From NCBI GenBank assembly GCA_034359265.1, contig CP136891.1:64146001-64210000 (forward strand): a stretch of 64,000 bases of DNA. The letters are read 5' to 3'. Of the stretch, positions 33,964 to 44,653 are shown one piece after another; the first letter of the stretch is position 1; every line of letters begins with the position of its first letter. The notes under the pieces were generated by a model, which saw nothing but the letters and a program-made list of their open reading frames with translations, was not told the DNA's origin and made no database searches. The DNA comes from Canna indica. Lineage: Eukaryota > Streptophyta > Magnoliopsida > Zingiberales > Cannaceae. The translations under genes were made by a program, and so were the position numbers.

Positions 33964-36900
33964 ATGGCGTTCGCCGCGAATCCCCTCTCTCTAAGCGTGT
34001 CCGATCCCGCCTTCGAGGCCTGGCTTCGCGACACCGGCTACCTCGAGGTCCTCGACAACCGCGCCAGCTCCGCCAGCGCCGCCGACGACGTTTCCCCTCC
34101 TCCACCCTCCTTTTCGCCCCCTGTTCGCCCTAGCACCGCCGCCGGGAGTATTGCCGTCGCCTCCGGCACGTTCTCCTCTCTGATCACCTTCGCCTCCCTT
34201 TTCACCCTCAACCCCTTCGCCAAGCTTGCGACCGAGGACCTCGCCGGCGGGACCCCCTCCTGGACCCTCGAGTTCCTCGGTGCTGCCGGCTCCTACTCGT
34301 GGCCCGCCGGAGCCTCCCAGGCCAGGATGAGAGTTCAGGAGAATGTTCGCCGCTATGCCCGGAACTACGCCCTGCTCTCGGTCCTCTTCTTCGCTTGCTC
34401 CTTGTGAGCCCTTTCTTCCCCATTTGTTCGTCGACTACTCTGCCGCTCTATTGCGGCTTAGATGTATCTTGTTTGAGGCTTTCTTGTTCTTGGCAGGTAC
34501 AAGATGCCGGTTTCGCTTTTGGGTGTGATTGTGTGCTTGGTGCTCTGGGAATTGGTGAGATTTTGCAATGATAAGTGGAAATTGGAGGAAAGGAACCCTT
34601 CATTGAGGCAGACATTAGTTCGTGTTGCTCAGCTTGGTGAGTTGCATGAGCTCATGTTATCTTCTTAAAACTGCATGAATTAATTTTTCCTAAGTTGATT
34701 AAGTTGACATGCCAAGAAGGAATTTGTAGATATTGTAAAATGTCAAAATAATTCTAAATAGATAAACTTAGTGGCACCTATATTCACCAAATAGTAGCAA
34801 AACAAATCCAAATGAGAAATTTGAGGAAACCAACTTAATAAGTAGAGGAGATGATGGAACGGAAAATCTTCTGTATGAAGAATTTATGTACCCATATAAA
34901 CAAATGATTTGGAGAACTTGTGGGAGTACTTTATTAGATGAACTTGCATAGAGTGGATTGATCATATACTTTTTTCCTTGATGGTTGAAATTCAAAATTG
35001 CTGAAAAAAATGTGAAAAAGTTACTAGGAACTACGTTACTTATATTTATAGGAAAATATAAAATGATTAAAGAGCAATGAAGGGTCATAAAGCAATCAGT
35101 AGTTTTTAAAAATACAATTAATATAGAAACTAATTGAGGAAAGAGTAAAGGAGTCACTTGCATCTTCTATAGGAAGCCCCATCTTAGTTTGATTTTGAGA
35201 AAATAGGTGGCAGAAAATTGAGGCTCACCAATGGAGATATTGAAAATGAAATCAAGACCAACAACAACAACAACAACAACAACAACTAAGCCTCAATCTC
35301 ATACTAGCTGGGGTCGACTATATGGATTCTCTGTATTCACATCCTTAGTACATGTCCAAACCATCTTGAGCGATATTTTCTTAATTTGTCTCCAATATGT
35401 GCTACATGAACCTTCTGTCAAATATATTAATTTTTAATCTTGTCCAATCTTGTATGGCCACTTATCCACCTTAACATCTGCATTTCTTCCACATTCAACT
35501 TGTGCATATGTTGAACTTCAGCTTCCCAACGCTCTCTCCCGTATAGCATGGCGGGTCTAACCGTTGTTGTATAAAACTTTCCTTTCACTTTGTTAGGTAT
35601 CTTCTTATGACATAGCATGCATGTGGTACTTCTCCATTTCAACCATTCTGCTTTGATTCTATGGGTTACATCTTCATTTATCATCCCATCATTTTGGAAA
35701 ATAGAGCCTATATATTTAAAATGGCTACACTTAGGCACTAGGGTACACCACCTAAACTCACATCTCCTTCATCCCTCTTACTTAGACTAAAAATACGTGT
35801 GTATATTCCGTCTTGCTTCTACTTAACCTAAAACCTTTGCTTTCAAGGGTGTTTCTTCACACCACTAACTTATGATTAACTCTCTCTCGTCTCATCAACT
35901 AATACAATGTCATCTGCAAACAGCATACACCACCATGGGATATCATCTTGTATACTACTAATCAACTCATCCATTACCATATATATATATATATATATTC
36001 ATTGAATTTTATTTATTTATTTTTGGGATGAGTTAATGATGACAAATGATAACTATATCTCGGAATTACCAAAAGCTTATTTGTTTGTGTTGTTGCACAA
36101 TTGTAACAAGCGACCATCTGTGATATTTTGATATAGTATTTTACCTTCCTTTGGTTCTTTATCATTATATAATTTCTTTACGTGTTGTTTTTTTGGTTTT
36201 TGACAATCTTTTTTTGCTAAAACTGAGGTAACCTTCAGTTACTAACCGTCCAAATGGTCCAATCCTTTGACCAAGGATTGCATTTGTTGACCAATGTTGG
36301 CCAGGCAAGTACCATCACATGCTGTTGGTAATAATTCATGATGCTGATTGCAGCAGGTTATAGTTGATCCTATTCTGTATGGCTTGTAACACCTAACACA
36401 TCTTAGAGTTTTGTATTTATCCATTCTTCACATGTGATTCAACCTCTGAAGGTACTTCTAGTTGTTAGGCTAGCACCAACTTGCTAAACCACAATAAAGC
36501 TGCTTAACTAGGAGGTTTTCTCATGTATTACTTCATATATCTAATTATAGACTTGGACTTCAGTGATAGATGGATATGGTAATAACTTGGTGATGTTGGA
36601 TATGGTGATCGAGTCCTCAGAAAATTCTATCATTAGACTATTTTTTTATAAGTCCATTGAGAGATGACCATCCAAATAATAATGTTCATCCATTGTGTCA
36701 TTAAATAATGACAAAAGGATGAAAAATTATAACTCTATCCATAGTTGGCATTTTTATTAGCAATTGAAAACTATAAATCAGGCAGTAGATGTCACCCACA
36801 TGAAATATCCTTTTCTTTCCTTCTGATCTCGTTGGGGACCTTCTTTACCCTTTTTCTCTTGTTGCCTTCTCCATTTAGTAAAGTGCGTCATGCTCACACT

Positions 36901-39900
36901 GATTGCAGTCAACTATAGACAAATGCTAGAATAGCAAGAAGGCTCAAAATGACTCCATGGACACCACTCAACTATTTTGGTAGCGGACCTTATTTTATTT
37001 TATTTGTTCATTGAGCCCTTTTGCCATCAATATTTCTTGTGAATTACCTTATGGTCCTTATCTTTTTACTGGAAATGCGATAATTTACTCGCTTGAACAT
37101 CATTGTGAATATTATTTACCATTGTAATATCATTTCAAATAGATGGTGCTATATGCTTGACCATGGTGAAGGCCTGCAGCAGATTAATCTGATATAATGA
37201 CAGCTGTACACTGATAGTTAGATATCAGTTCAGTTGTCTGTTTCTATGTCTGGACATTTATAATGCAGGAGAAATTAGTGTGAGATGTCTTTCTAGTTCT
37301 TACCAGACTCTTTTCTTCCAATCGTTATTTTCATTTTTCCATTAAAGGGACAACTGATTGCAAAAGGGTGTGCCCTGATGCATTTTTTCTTGATTAAGCT
37401 TCTGCATTGGGCATCAAGTGAAATATTTTCTGTTTGCAGAAAATATTCCTTTTTCCTTTAGTGTACTGTATGGAAGGAAAATGCATTTCTAAACATGCAA
37501 TTGACAACCTTATAGGGATGTTGCATTCGCTAGTTTGCGTCTGATAAAAACAGGATGTGATCTATAATGTCCATCAGAGTTATCACTACAAAGACATGAT
37601 CAAGATATTATTATAAGTTCTCCCTAAGAACAAACCTTCTTGTTGGGTCCTTGAATGAGAAACTCTAGAATTTTGCTTTCTTCCTGTCTGTGTGGTCGAA
37701 GTTTTCTTGATGGGTTTGTGGTCGAAGTTTTCTTTTCTCACAGAATTCTCGGGTCGTTTGAGACGCTGGAATTAAGTAAGAGCAAACAGCTATGTGTGAA
37801 TCTGAACTCTTGAAAGCTTATATTGCAAGGAAAGCTTACACACTCGAAAGAGGCTTACAAACTTGGAGATGAGAGAGAGAAGTAGAGATTGTCTGGTGTT
37901 TCCAGGATATCTCTGCAACTCAAGAGAGGTGGCCTTATATAGGCCAAGAGTAGCACATTTGCGTAGTATAGAAGCAAAATAATTGAGCAGAGCACTCAAC
38001 TTTTGCTTTTACAAAAGTAGGTAATAATAGAGTCTTTACAGCTAGATACAGCCTGGCTTGACATGACTTGTTCTTATCTCGAATCTTCAACAGTGTCTGA
38101 GATGTGATGGGCACGTTCATCTGTCGGCGGAGAGTATGTTGCAGTACTGGTTGCTGCTTTTACTACTGGTAATCATCTTATGACATAATTCTAGGTTTTT
38201 GATATGATGAGTAACTGTTTGTAGTAAATCTTCAGTGAAACTGTCAGTCGGTGCGGCTTGCTCCAGTCTAGCTTTCTGCATGTATGCCATAGCTAGTAAA
38301 TGTTCCAGCTCCGTTAAGGTCTTTTGAGTTTGATTCTGGTGGAGTTTAAAGGCTTTGTATGCCCATTTGTCTTGTTGGTCTAGTTTAATTGGTTCTTTAA
38401 ACATTATTTTTCCGGTTAACCTTTCCATCTTCAGTAGTTCTTCTGTTGTTCCTCCAAGAATAGCCCAATGTTGAGATGTCATGATGGCTCTCTTTGCTGT
38501 CGCATATGTTCTTCTGTTTGAATCCGCTAATTTCTTCAGCTCGTCCATAATCATCTAAAAGAAGAGAAAATAAATATTAATACTGCAAATAATTATAACT
38601 GGGTTTTGCACCCCATTTCCAGCATCTGGTGGTGTTTTGCGTCAGTCTCGCGCGGGACCTTTCCCCTTTCTTTGGGCATCAAGGTACCATGGTTCTTCAT
38701 CTGATATTACTTCATCATCTTCTGAGTTCCAATCATCGTCCTTCCAATCATCGTCTTTTGGTTTATCAGAATTCCAAATATTTTCATCGTCTGATTGCCA
38801 TGTGTCTTCGGGACGCCAAATTGGTGGTGGTGCTCCTTCTGTTGTATGTCTGTTTATTTCTTCAAAGAATTTCTTTGTGTTGTCATCAAGCATACCCATG
38901 GCTGTTTTGTACAGTATATCCTCTGATTCCTTTTGGTCTTTAGATTTTTCATTGGAAGATGATTCTGGTTTGTCGTCCGTTAGATGGCTTCGCTCGAAGG
39001 TTTCTATGATCCTCCTCAGTTGATCGTTCTCGTCACGCAGTCTCATTATGTTGGTCATATAATCCCCTCAGGCGCTTATATCCATAAAGCTTCCTGTCTC
39101 TGGGTAATAGTCGTAGAACATCAGCTGATCACGTCTCATTTCTTCCATTAATATGGATATCGCCTCATCGTTGTCCTCATTGATTTCCTGCGTTTCTTCA
39201 TCCCAGTAGAAAGCGGCATTGACTATCTCTTCTTTGTTAAAGAAGTTGCACACAGTATCAATTGTTGCTTTCAGCTCTAGCAGAACCTCTGGTGGTGCAC
39301 TTCTGGTTTCTTCAATTGCTGCCTCGATCTTCTTCACATAATCTTCCATATAGGCTGGGATTTCTTCAGTAAGGACTAACCTTGTTGTTAGGCGTGATAA
39401 TGCATCTGCCAGGACATTTAACTTTCCATCAATGTGTTCAAAGTGAACAGTTATACCAGTTCCAGTGATGAAGTCAACGAAATTCAGCCACCTAACCCGT
39501 GAGGGTTTGTTCTGACTCGACTTATTGTGAAAACTAATTATCGCCTGGCAATCCGTTCTCAAAGTTATTTCCTTCTTATCCAGATAATGGATTTTTAGGG
39601 CGGATAAGGTCTCCATGCAAGCATGGATTTCTGCATCGATAGTTGCTTTCACCGTTGAGAATTTACCGCTCGCATATGCGCAAACGCGCTCCATTTGCCT
39701 CTTATCATTCTTCAGCGGTTTCCATTTGCAGACGCCGCCCCATCCTTCCATGCAGCCATCTGTCTCTAAAATGATGTATGCGTCAGGTGGTGGTAATTCT
39801 AGGTCAGGCAGTCTTTGTACTAGATCCTTGACTTTGTTGATCAATTCTCTGTCTGATGGCTTTAATCTTTTATCGCCATGCGGGCCTGTTTTAGAATACA

Positions 39901-42900
39901 GAGGCCCAAGTAACACTCCCAGATTCGGGATGTAACTTCTAGCATAATTGAGAATTCCTAACCAGGTCCTTAGCCCGGTTTTTGTTAAAAGATTCTTTTC
40001 CTCAAAGGTGACTATTTTTTTAATAATGTGTGGTTGGAGCCTTACCTTGCTGCTCCCAATAATTGCACCGAGGAATTCTATCTCAGCAGTGGCAATCTTC
40101 ATCTTAGTTGGTGATAAGATAAGACCCCACTTTTCACAGATCTCAAGCATCTTCCTCAAGTGTTTTGAGTGCTCCTCCTCTGTTTCCGAAAATACAAGGA
40201 TGTCATCTACATATACTGCTATGAATTGTTCAGTCCCCTGGAAGCATTGATCCATCTTCCTTTGGAATATAGCAGGGGCGTTTTTGAGTCCGAACGGCAT
40301 GACGAGTCATTCATATAAACCTCCTGGAACAGTAAAGGCAGTCCAAGCAATAGAGTCTGGATCCATCGCTACTTGGTGGAATCCAGATTTTAAATCGAAT
40401 TTTGAAAATATCTTACTATTCCCTATTCTTTTGAGAATAGTGTTGATACCTGGGAGACTGTATTGATCTTTGTACGTATTGTCGTTGAGGGTTCTATAAT
40501 TGAAAACTAGTCTCTCCTTGCCTTTGATTTCTTTCTTCGTTACTGGGTCGAGTGATGTTCCAGAATTCACAATCATAGCCATTGTCCGGTGTCGGCTTGT
40601 ACTTGGTCTAATTGCTCCTATCTGTAGGAGGCTTTTGATGTGCTTATCAAACTGGTCCTTCATTAGAGGGGTGACATGCTTTAAGGGCTTGTCCTGTATA
40701 GTAATGTCAGGATTGATTACCTCGATTTTGCATGTTATTTGATTTTTGCTCCAGTGTGCTGAGGGGTTTTCCCCAATGTATCCTTGATTCTTCAATCTTT
40801 GGAGTAGAGGTTGGAATTTCCTGTGAAATCGTTCAGACTCTTTGAACTCATAAGTGGCAGCACATAGGACCTCGAAACGTTCATCTTCTGAAAGAGCAAA
40901 TTCTTCTTCTGTTGAAGCTGTCATGGCTTCTGCTTCAGCCCTCGTGGTAATAGTTGTCAGTTTCTTGTAGAACGTAATCGATTGGTCTTCGATTCTCATA
41001 CCTCCTTTCATAGCTTTTATAAAATTGCAACCTACCAGCATCTGTATCCCATCCTTTTTACTCATGGGAAATGCGTAAGTGAAAGGGATCGGGAATTTGT
41101 TCTCCTCTATTACCATATATCCTCCCTTTAATTTTTTGCTTGCTAGTTGCTGTGAGTTGACGCCATTGATAAGGATCGGGCAGGCGCTTGGTTCCAGTGC
41201 TTCTTCAGGTACCGATTCTTGATCTACACAGCATACCGTTGCTCCGGTGTCTAAAATCGCTTGGATTTTGAACTTCTTTACATTAGGGATTTCCATGGTA
41301 ATTGTCATATTGTAGAGTCTGTTCATAACCCTTCTTCCTTTCGGTTGGTTAACTTTGTCAGCTATTGTAGCATATTCTTGTTTGAACTCTGTGATTGATG
41401 AGAGCTTGGAGTATTCAGCATCCTGAATTTTTATTCCCGAGTGTCGGTTTGGTTTGTCACTAGTTTCTTCTAGCATCTTTCCTTTCTTCTGTCGGCTGTC
41501 CTCTTCAAGATTCAGTTGGTGGAACTCTTCTTCAAGATCTTCTATTTGACAGGACTGAAGTTTTTTGTTCTCAGTTTTCAGTACCTCATTTTCTGCTTGT
41601 AGGGTTTGGTTTTCCTTCTTGAGATGCTCAACTTCAGTAGTTAGCATACTCAAATAGTTCCTTAATCAGAACTCCCTTTTCCTGGTATTGTGGGAAATCA
41701 CTTTTGATGATACTGAGCCTTCTACTCAGAATGAATCTAGAGCACATAGGGCATACTGTTAACATGCAGCTTCGGCAGTGTGCTCTCATGCGTGGGTTTG
41801 TGAACTCCTTGCAGCAAGTGCAGCGTTCACATCCAGGTGTTATCTCCGGGGAATTGTCTTCCCAGTTGTGGGTGCAGGAACTCATCTGTTCTGGCAGTGT
41901 GATATTCGTCCTCCAATTAGTTTCTGCTGATCCCCAGGTATAGACCTTTGAATTGTCGGACGTCAAAACTAGGACCAATTCATTGTCCAGTTGGAAGGCT
42001 GTCTCATATGGTAATTCTAATTGCTCCAGCGTTAGAGTGTGTGCTGATCCATTTTCGCCTTCTGAGAATGAACAGATAGCGTCGCTATCTGGTTCATTCA
42101 GATCTACAGATAGAACATCCCAGTCGTCGGGTAGTTCCAGGTTATCTACTATTGCCGCTCTTGCAATGTTGCCTTGCTTCTTTTCACAGTCCCTGGCGAA
42201 GTGTCCTTCTTCGCCACAGATGAAGCATTTGCACTTTCTCAATCTATTCGAGTATTTTCTTTTGAAAACTCTGATGTGTGTGTCATGAGGTTTACCTTTG
42301 TAGTTTTTGGCCTTTCGTAGACCATACTTCTTGCTTTTGTTATAATACCCTGGGATAGGTATTTTGCTGCATATGGACAAATCCTTCAAGCTTCTGTGAA
42401 AGGCGGCATTTTTACATTGATCTTCAATGTATTGATAAATGAAGTGTATTCTTGGCACCACTCCAATCTGGTTGTCTGGGTGTTTTAGCTTGAAAGCGTT
42501 CTCCAGCTCTTTGCTGATAACTGGTGGTAGTTTTCTGAAAACTTTGTCTGAGAGCTCTGGAGAAATATACATTCTTCCCGATTTAGCAGCAAGAATTTTG
42601 TATTCGTTCAAGAAATCGAATAAATCTCTGACGTTAGAGCATGTTAAGCGCTCTAAATCATCATATGCTCGATTTTGCTCGTCCGTGGAACCGGTTGTTG
42701 GATCTACCAGGAGTACCATCCTTCTCACTTGAGATAGGATATTTTGTGGATCATCTGCAATATTCACAATCTCATCATATTCGGCCGGGTATGCCATCCG
42801 CCATTGGATCCACATCTTCTTTTCGTTTTCGCCTAATAAATTCTCCACAAAGCAGACCTTTGCTTTGTTATCAGGCCAAGTTCGTTCATTCAGCAAATTG

Positions 42901-44653
42901 AGTGTGATGGATTCCCATCTCGAGATCACATCACCGTAAAGTCCTAGATTTTCTGGGAGTACTAGGATTGCACCAGTATTTGATTGAGCGGAGGGAAGTG
43001 TACACTTCATTTATCAATACATTGAAGATCAATGTAAAAATGCCGCCTTTCACAGAAGCTTGAAGGATTTGTCCATATGCAGCAAAATACCTATCCCAGG
43101 GTATTATAACAAAAGCAAGAAGTATGGTCTACGAAAGGCCAAAAACTACAAAGGTAAACCTCATGACACACACATCAGAGTTTTCAAAAGAAAATACTCG
43201 GATAGATTGAGAAAGTGCAAATGCTTCATCTGTGGCGAAGAAGGACACTTCGCCAGGGACTGTAAAAAGAAGCAAGGCAACATTGCAAGAGCGGCAATAG
43301 TAGATAAGCTGGAACTACCCGACGACTGGGATGTTCTATCTGTAGATCTGAATGAACCAGATAGCGACGCTATCTGTTCATTCTCAGAAGGCGAAAATGG
43401 ATCAGCACACACTCTAACGCTGGAGCAATTAGAGTTACCATATGAGACAGCCTTCCAACTGGACAATGAATTGGTCCTAGTTTTGACGTCCGACAATTCA
43501 AAGGTCTATACCTGGGGATCAGCAGAAACTAATTGGAGGACGAATATCACACTGCCAGAACAGATGAGTTCCTGCACCCACAACTGGGAAGACAATTCCC
43601 CGGAGATAACACCTGGATGTGAACGCTGCACTTGCTGCAAGGAGTTCACAAACCCACGCATGAGAGCACACTGCCGAAGCTGCATGTTAACATATGCCCT
43701 ATGTGCTCTAGATTCATTCTGAGTAGAAGGCTCAGTATCATCAAAAGTGATTTCCCACAATACCAGGAAAAGGAAGTTCTGATTAAGGAACTATTTGAGT
43801 ATGCTAACTACCTTCTTGCTGAAGTTGAGCATCTCAAGAAGGAAAACCAAACCCTACAAGCAGAAAATGAGGTACTGAAAACTGAGAACAAAAAACTTCA
43901 GTCCTGTCAAATAGAAGATCTTGAAGAAGAGTTCCACCAACTGAATCTTGAAGAGGACAGCCGACAGAAGAAAGGAAAGATGCTAGAAGAAACTAGTGAC
44001 AAACCAAACCGACACTCGGGAATAAAAATTCAGGAGTATTCTTTAGGATCACCTCCTGAAGGATTTATAAAACCTGCAAGCATATCTACTAAACAATCAG
44101 AATAGCTGAAAGGACTGCATCTTACTGCTGCATTGGATATACCCAGCATTGCGCATATGCATATGCATGTCTGTGAATATAAATTTTCAGGTTACATGCA
44201 TAATGTGATACAGCACAACAACAGGATGCTGTAAATAAAGTACAAACCTACAGAATATGCTTATTTTGTTCAAGGCCCTATCATTGATTCATTGCTTACA
44301 TTGTATAATATAATTTGTTCTCAACCTTCATTAGCCATGCATATATGCTCACTAAGGTTTTCTGTTTTGCATATTTGCACTTTTCATATTTAAGATGGTG
44401 TTTATTTTATTTGCAGCAACTGCAGCTATACTGTATATGTGCAAACTTCAGCTAGCTATTGCTTGCAGCGTTGGAGTGAGTTATGCAGGTTACGGCAAAA
44501 TTCCATTGCTTTCTCTTGTTGATACCATTGTTAATCTCAACTTAATATCAGTTTCTTCTGCCAGTGGTCATTTTACATGCTTTTCTGCGGAAGTTGACTC
44601 CAAGACGGTCCTCTGGGGTGAACCAGCAGAAAAGATTTATGCAGAAAAGATAA
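33964..44653 (+). CDS. PRA1H: PRA1 family protein H-like, four exons
   Basis: Exons are 33964-34403, 34497-34636, 44417-44488 and 44565-44653; all introns are GT...AG and the frame stays open for 246 residues. PRA1 proteins are small membrane proteins of the ER/Golgi that bind prenylated Rab GTPases in vesicle traffic. Exon 1 gives the N-terminal NPLSLSVSDPAFEAWLRDTG typical of the plant H subgroup, a Ser/Pro-rich linker, and the conserved ARMRVQENVRRYARNYALL. Exons 1-2 make the first hydrophobic hairpin (LLSVLFFACSLYKMP, VSLLGVIVCLVLWEL). Exons 3-4 make the second (ATAAILYMCKLQLAIACSVG and VVILHAFLRKLTP), then a basic tail ending MQKR. The first exon is strongly GC-rich. Intron 2 is 9.78 kb and holds a LINE and a pararetrovirus, yet splice sites and frame are preserved, so the gene is probably functional. 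Confidence 0.9.
35255..35985 (-). mobile_element. RTE-clade LINE 3' fragment
   Basis: On the - strand, FADDIVLVDETRE (RT catalytic motif) lies near 35890-35930, followed by FKYIGSIFQNDGMINEDVTH and WLKWRSTTCMLCHKKIP, both typical RTE sequence. The 3' end is a (TTG)n tail seen as CAACAACAAC at 35262-35287, typical of plant RTE elements. It is bounded on the 5' side by a (TA)n run near 35975-35997. 5' truncation and stops make it dead. Confidence 0.8.
37790..38110 (-). promoter_or_regulatory. Pararetroviral promoter and leader start
   Basis: The - strand has CCTATATAAGG at 37943-37933, a TATA box of the caulimovirid type. About 30 bases downstream comes a CT-rich leader (CTTCTCTCTCTCATCTCC near 37870). 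It lies directly after the small viral frames, where the circular genome's promoter would be. Transcription would run leftward, antisense to the PRA1H-like gene. Confidence 0.55.
38117..38554 (-). CDS. Small viral ORF of unknown function (145 aa)
   Basis: This intact frame lies 88 bases after the preceding viral frame and just before the promoter. It is mostly charged and predicted-looking helical (for example KRAIMTSQHWAILGGTTEEL, LTELEHLLAMAYMQKARLEQ). I do not recognise the family. It does not resemble the badnaviral ORF1 or ORF2 products I know. It could be a downstream accessory frame analogous in position to ORF4 of rice tungro bacilliform virus, but no homology is claimed. Confidence 0.55.
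   Translation of the reverse strand: MIMDELKKLADSNRRTYATAKRAIMTSQHWAILGGTTEELLKMERLTGKIMFKEPIKLDQQDKWAYKAFKLHQNQTQKTLTELEHLLAMAYMQKARLEQAAPTDSFTEDLLQTVTHHIKNLELCHKMITSSKSSNQYCNILSADR
38642..39058 (-). CDS. Small viral ORF with N-terminal coiled coil (138 aa)
   Basis: It starts nine bases after the RNase H stop. The first 25 residues have heptad-like spacing (MRLRDENDQLRRIIETFERS), suggesting a coiled coil. The rest is acidic with Asp/Trp repeats and ends in a basic patch (QRKGKGPARD). Coiled-coil plus basic tail recalls the small virion-associated proteins of caulimovirids, but the position after RNase H is unusual for a badnavirus. The frame is open. Confidence 0.55.
   Translation of the reverse strand: MTNIMRLRDENDQLRRIIETFERSHLTDDKPESSSNEKSKDQKESEDILYKTAMGMLDDNTKKFFEEINRHTTEGAPPPIWRPEDTWQSDDENIWNSDKPKDDDWKDDDWNSEDDEVISDEEPWYLDAQRKGKGPARD
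39068..40306 (-). pseudogene. Pararetroviral reverse transcriptase (second part) and RNase H
   Basis: After an in-frame TGA at 40307-40309 the frame resumes with the conserved MPFGLKNAPAIFQ block and carries the polymerase motif YVDD with both Asp intact. The RNase H domain follows, with its first Asp in ILETDGCMEGWGG and a DALSRL-type end. The upstream stop replaces a Trp codon expected in the family (TGG to TGA), so polymerase translation would end there. The frame ends at 39068. Confidence 0.85.
40307..41653 (-). pseudogene. Pararetroviral linker, aspartic protease and start of RT
   Basis: The first 100 residues form a Lys/Glu-rich coiled coil (KKENQTLQAENEVLKTENK). A retropepsin active site AILDTGATVCC lies near residue 130. 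The RT start, with a KFDLKSGFHQV block (catalytic Asp), lies near residues 400-430. The ATG at 41653 is not a native start: compared with the inverted copy, eight bases are missing just upstream, which splits one polyprotein into two overlapping frames (41634-43010 and this one). It ends at the TGA at 40307-40309. Confidence 0.85.
41634..43010 (-). pseudogene. Pararetroviral coat protein region
   Basis: The capsid domain occupies about residues 10-230 (DLFDFLNEYKILAAKSG, VFRKLPPVISKELENAF). A CCHC zinc knuckle CKCFICGEEGHFARDC lies near residue 265. A second Cys/His-rich motif near residues 385-435 is of the kind seen in badnaviruses and tungroviruses. The apparent start codon is an artefact: it lies in the neighbouring inverted copy, across a 14-bp palindrome, so the true N-terminal part and any movement protein are missing. 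The frame closes early at 41634 through the 8-base loss. Confidence 0.85.
43001..44105 (+). pseudogene. Inverted second copy of the coat protein region
   Basis: Bases 43001-44034 match the reverse complement of 41421-42448 at high identity. The copy starts within the capsid C-terminal part, carries the zinc knuckle and most of the Cys/His-rich motif, and then the coiled-coil linker. A one-base loss near 43692, absent from the other arm, shifts the frame, while the 8 bases missing from the other arm are present here. Beyond 44034 the sequence differs and the frame soon stops. Confidence 0.85.

Larger units (their letters stand above)
37700..44034 (-). mobile_element. Endogenous badnavirus-like pararetrovirus, broken and partly inverted
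   Basis: On the - strand it shows coat protein with two Cys-rich motifs, aspartic protease, RT, RNase H, two small frames, then a TATA promoter and leader. This is Caulimoviridae content; the coat and second zinc-binding region resemble Badnavirus/Tungrovirus. No movement protein, no integrase and no Met-tRNA primer site are seen, so part of the genome is missing. The right 1.03 kb (43001-44034) is an inverted second copy of part of the coat region. Frameshifts and a stop disable it. The left boundary is uncertain to a few hundred bases. It sits inside intron 2 of the PRA1H-like gene. Confidence 0.9.
34637..44416 (+). other. Intron 2 of the PRA1H-like gene, 9.78 kb
   Basis: The donor is G|GTGAGT at 34637 and the acceptor TTTGCAG ends at 44416. 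Contents: AT-rich host sequence 34637-35250, RTE LINE 35255-35985, host-like AT-rich sequence 36000-37700 with no recognised gene, pararetroviral insertion about 37700-44034, and AT-rich remainder. The insertion is mostly antisense to the gene. Confidence 0.85.

Noticed and set aside
33740..34105. Arg-rich 121-residue frame on the - strand
   Set aside because: Antisense of the GC-rich PRA1H first exon; composition alone explains it.
34299..34571. Alternative frames over PRA1H exon 1
   Set aside because: Shadows of a GC-rich exon; the spliced frame is clearly conserved.
39615..40250. + strand frames opposite the viral RT
   Set aside because: Antisense shadows of the RT/RNase H frame without recognisable domains.
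42995..43010. Native start codon of the viral coat frame
   Set aside because: The ATG lies across the inverted-repeat junction, inside the other arm, so it is a by-product of the rearrangement.
37700..44034. A replication-competent virus
   Set aside because: A stop in RT, frameshifts, no movement protein and no primer site show that it is a fossil.
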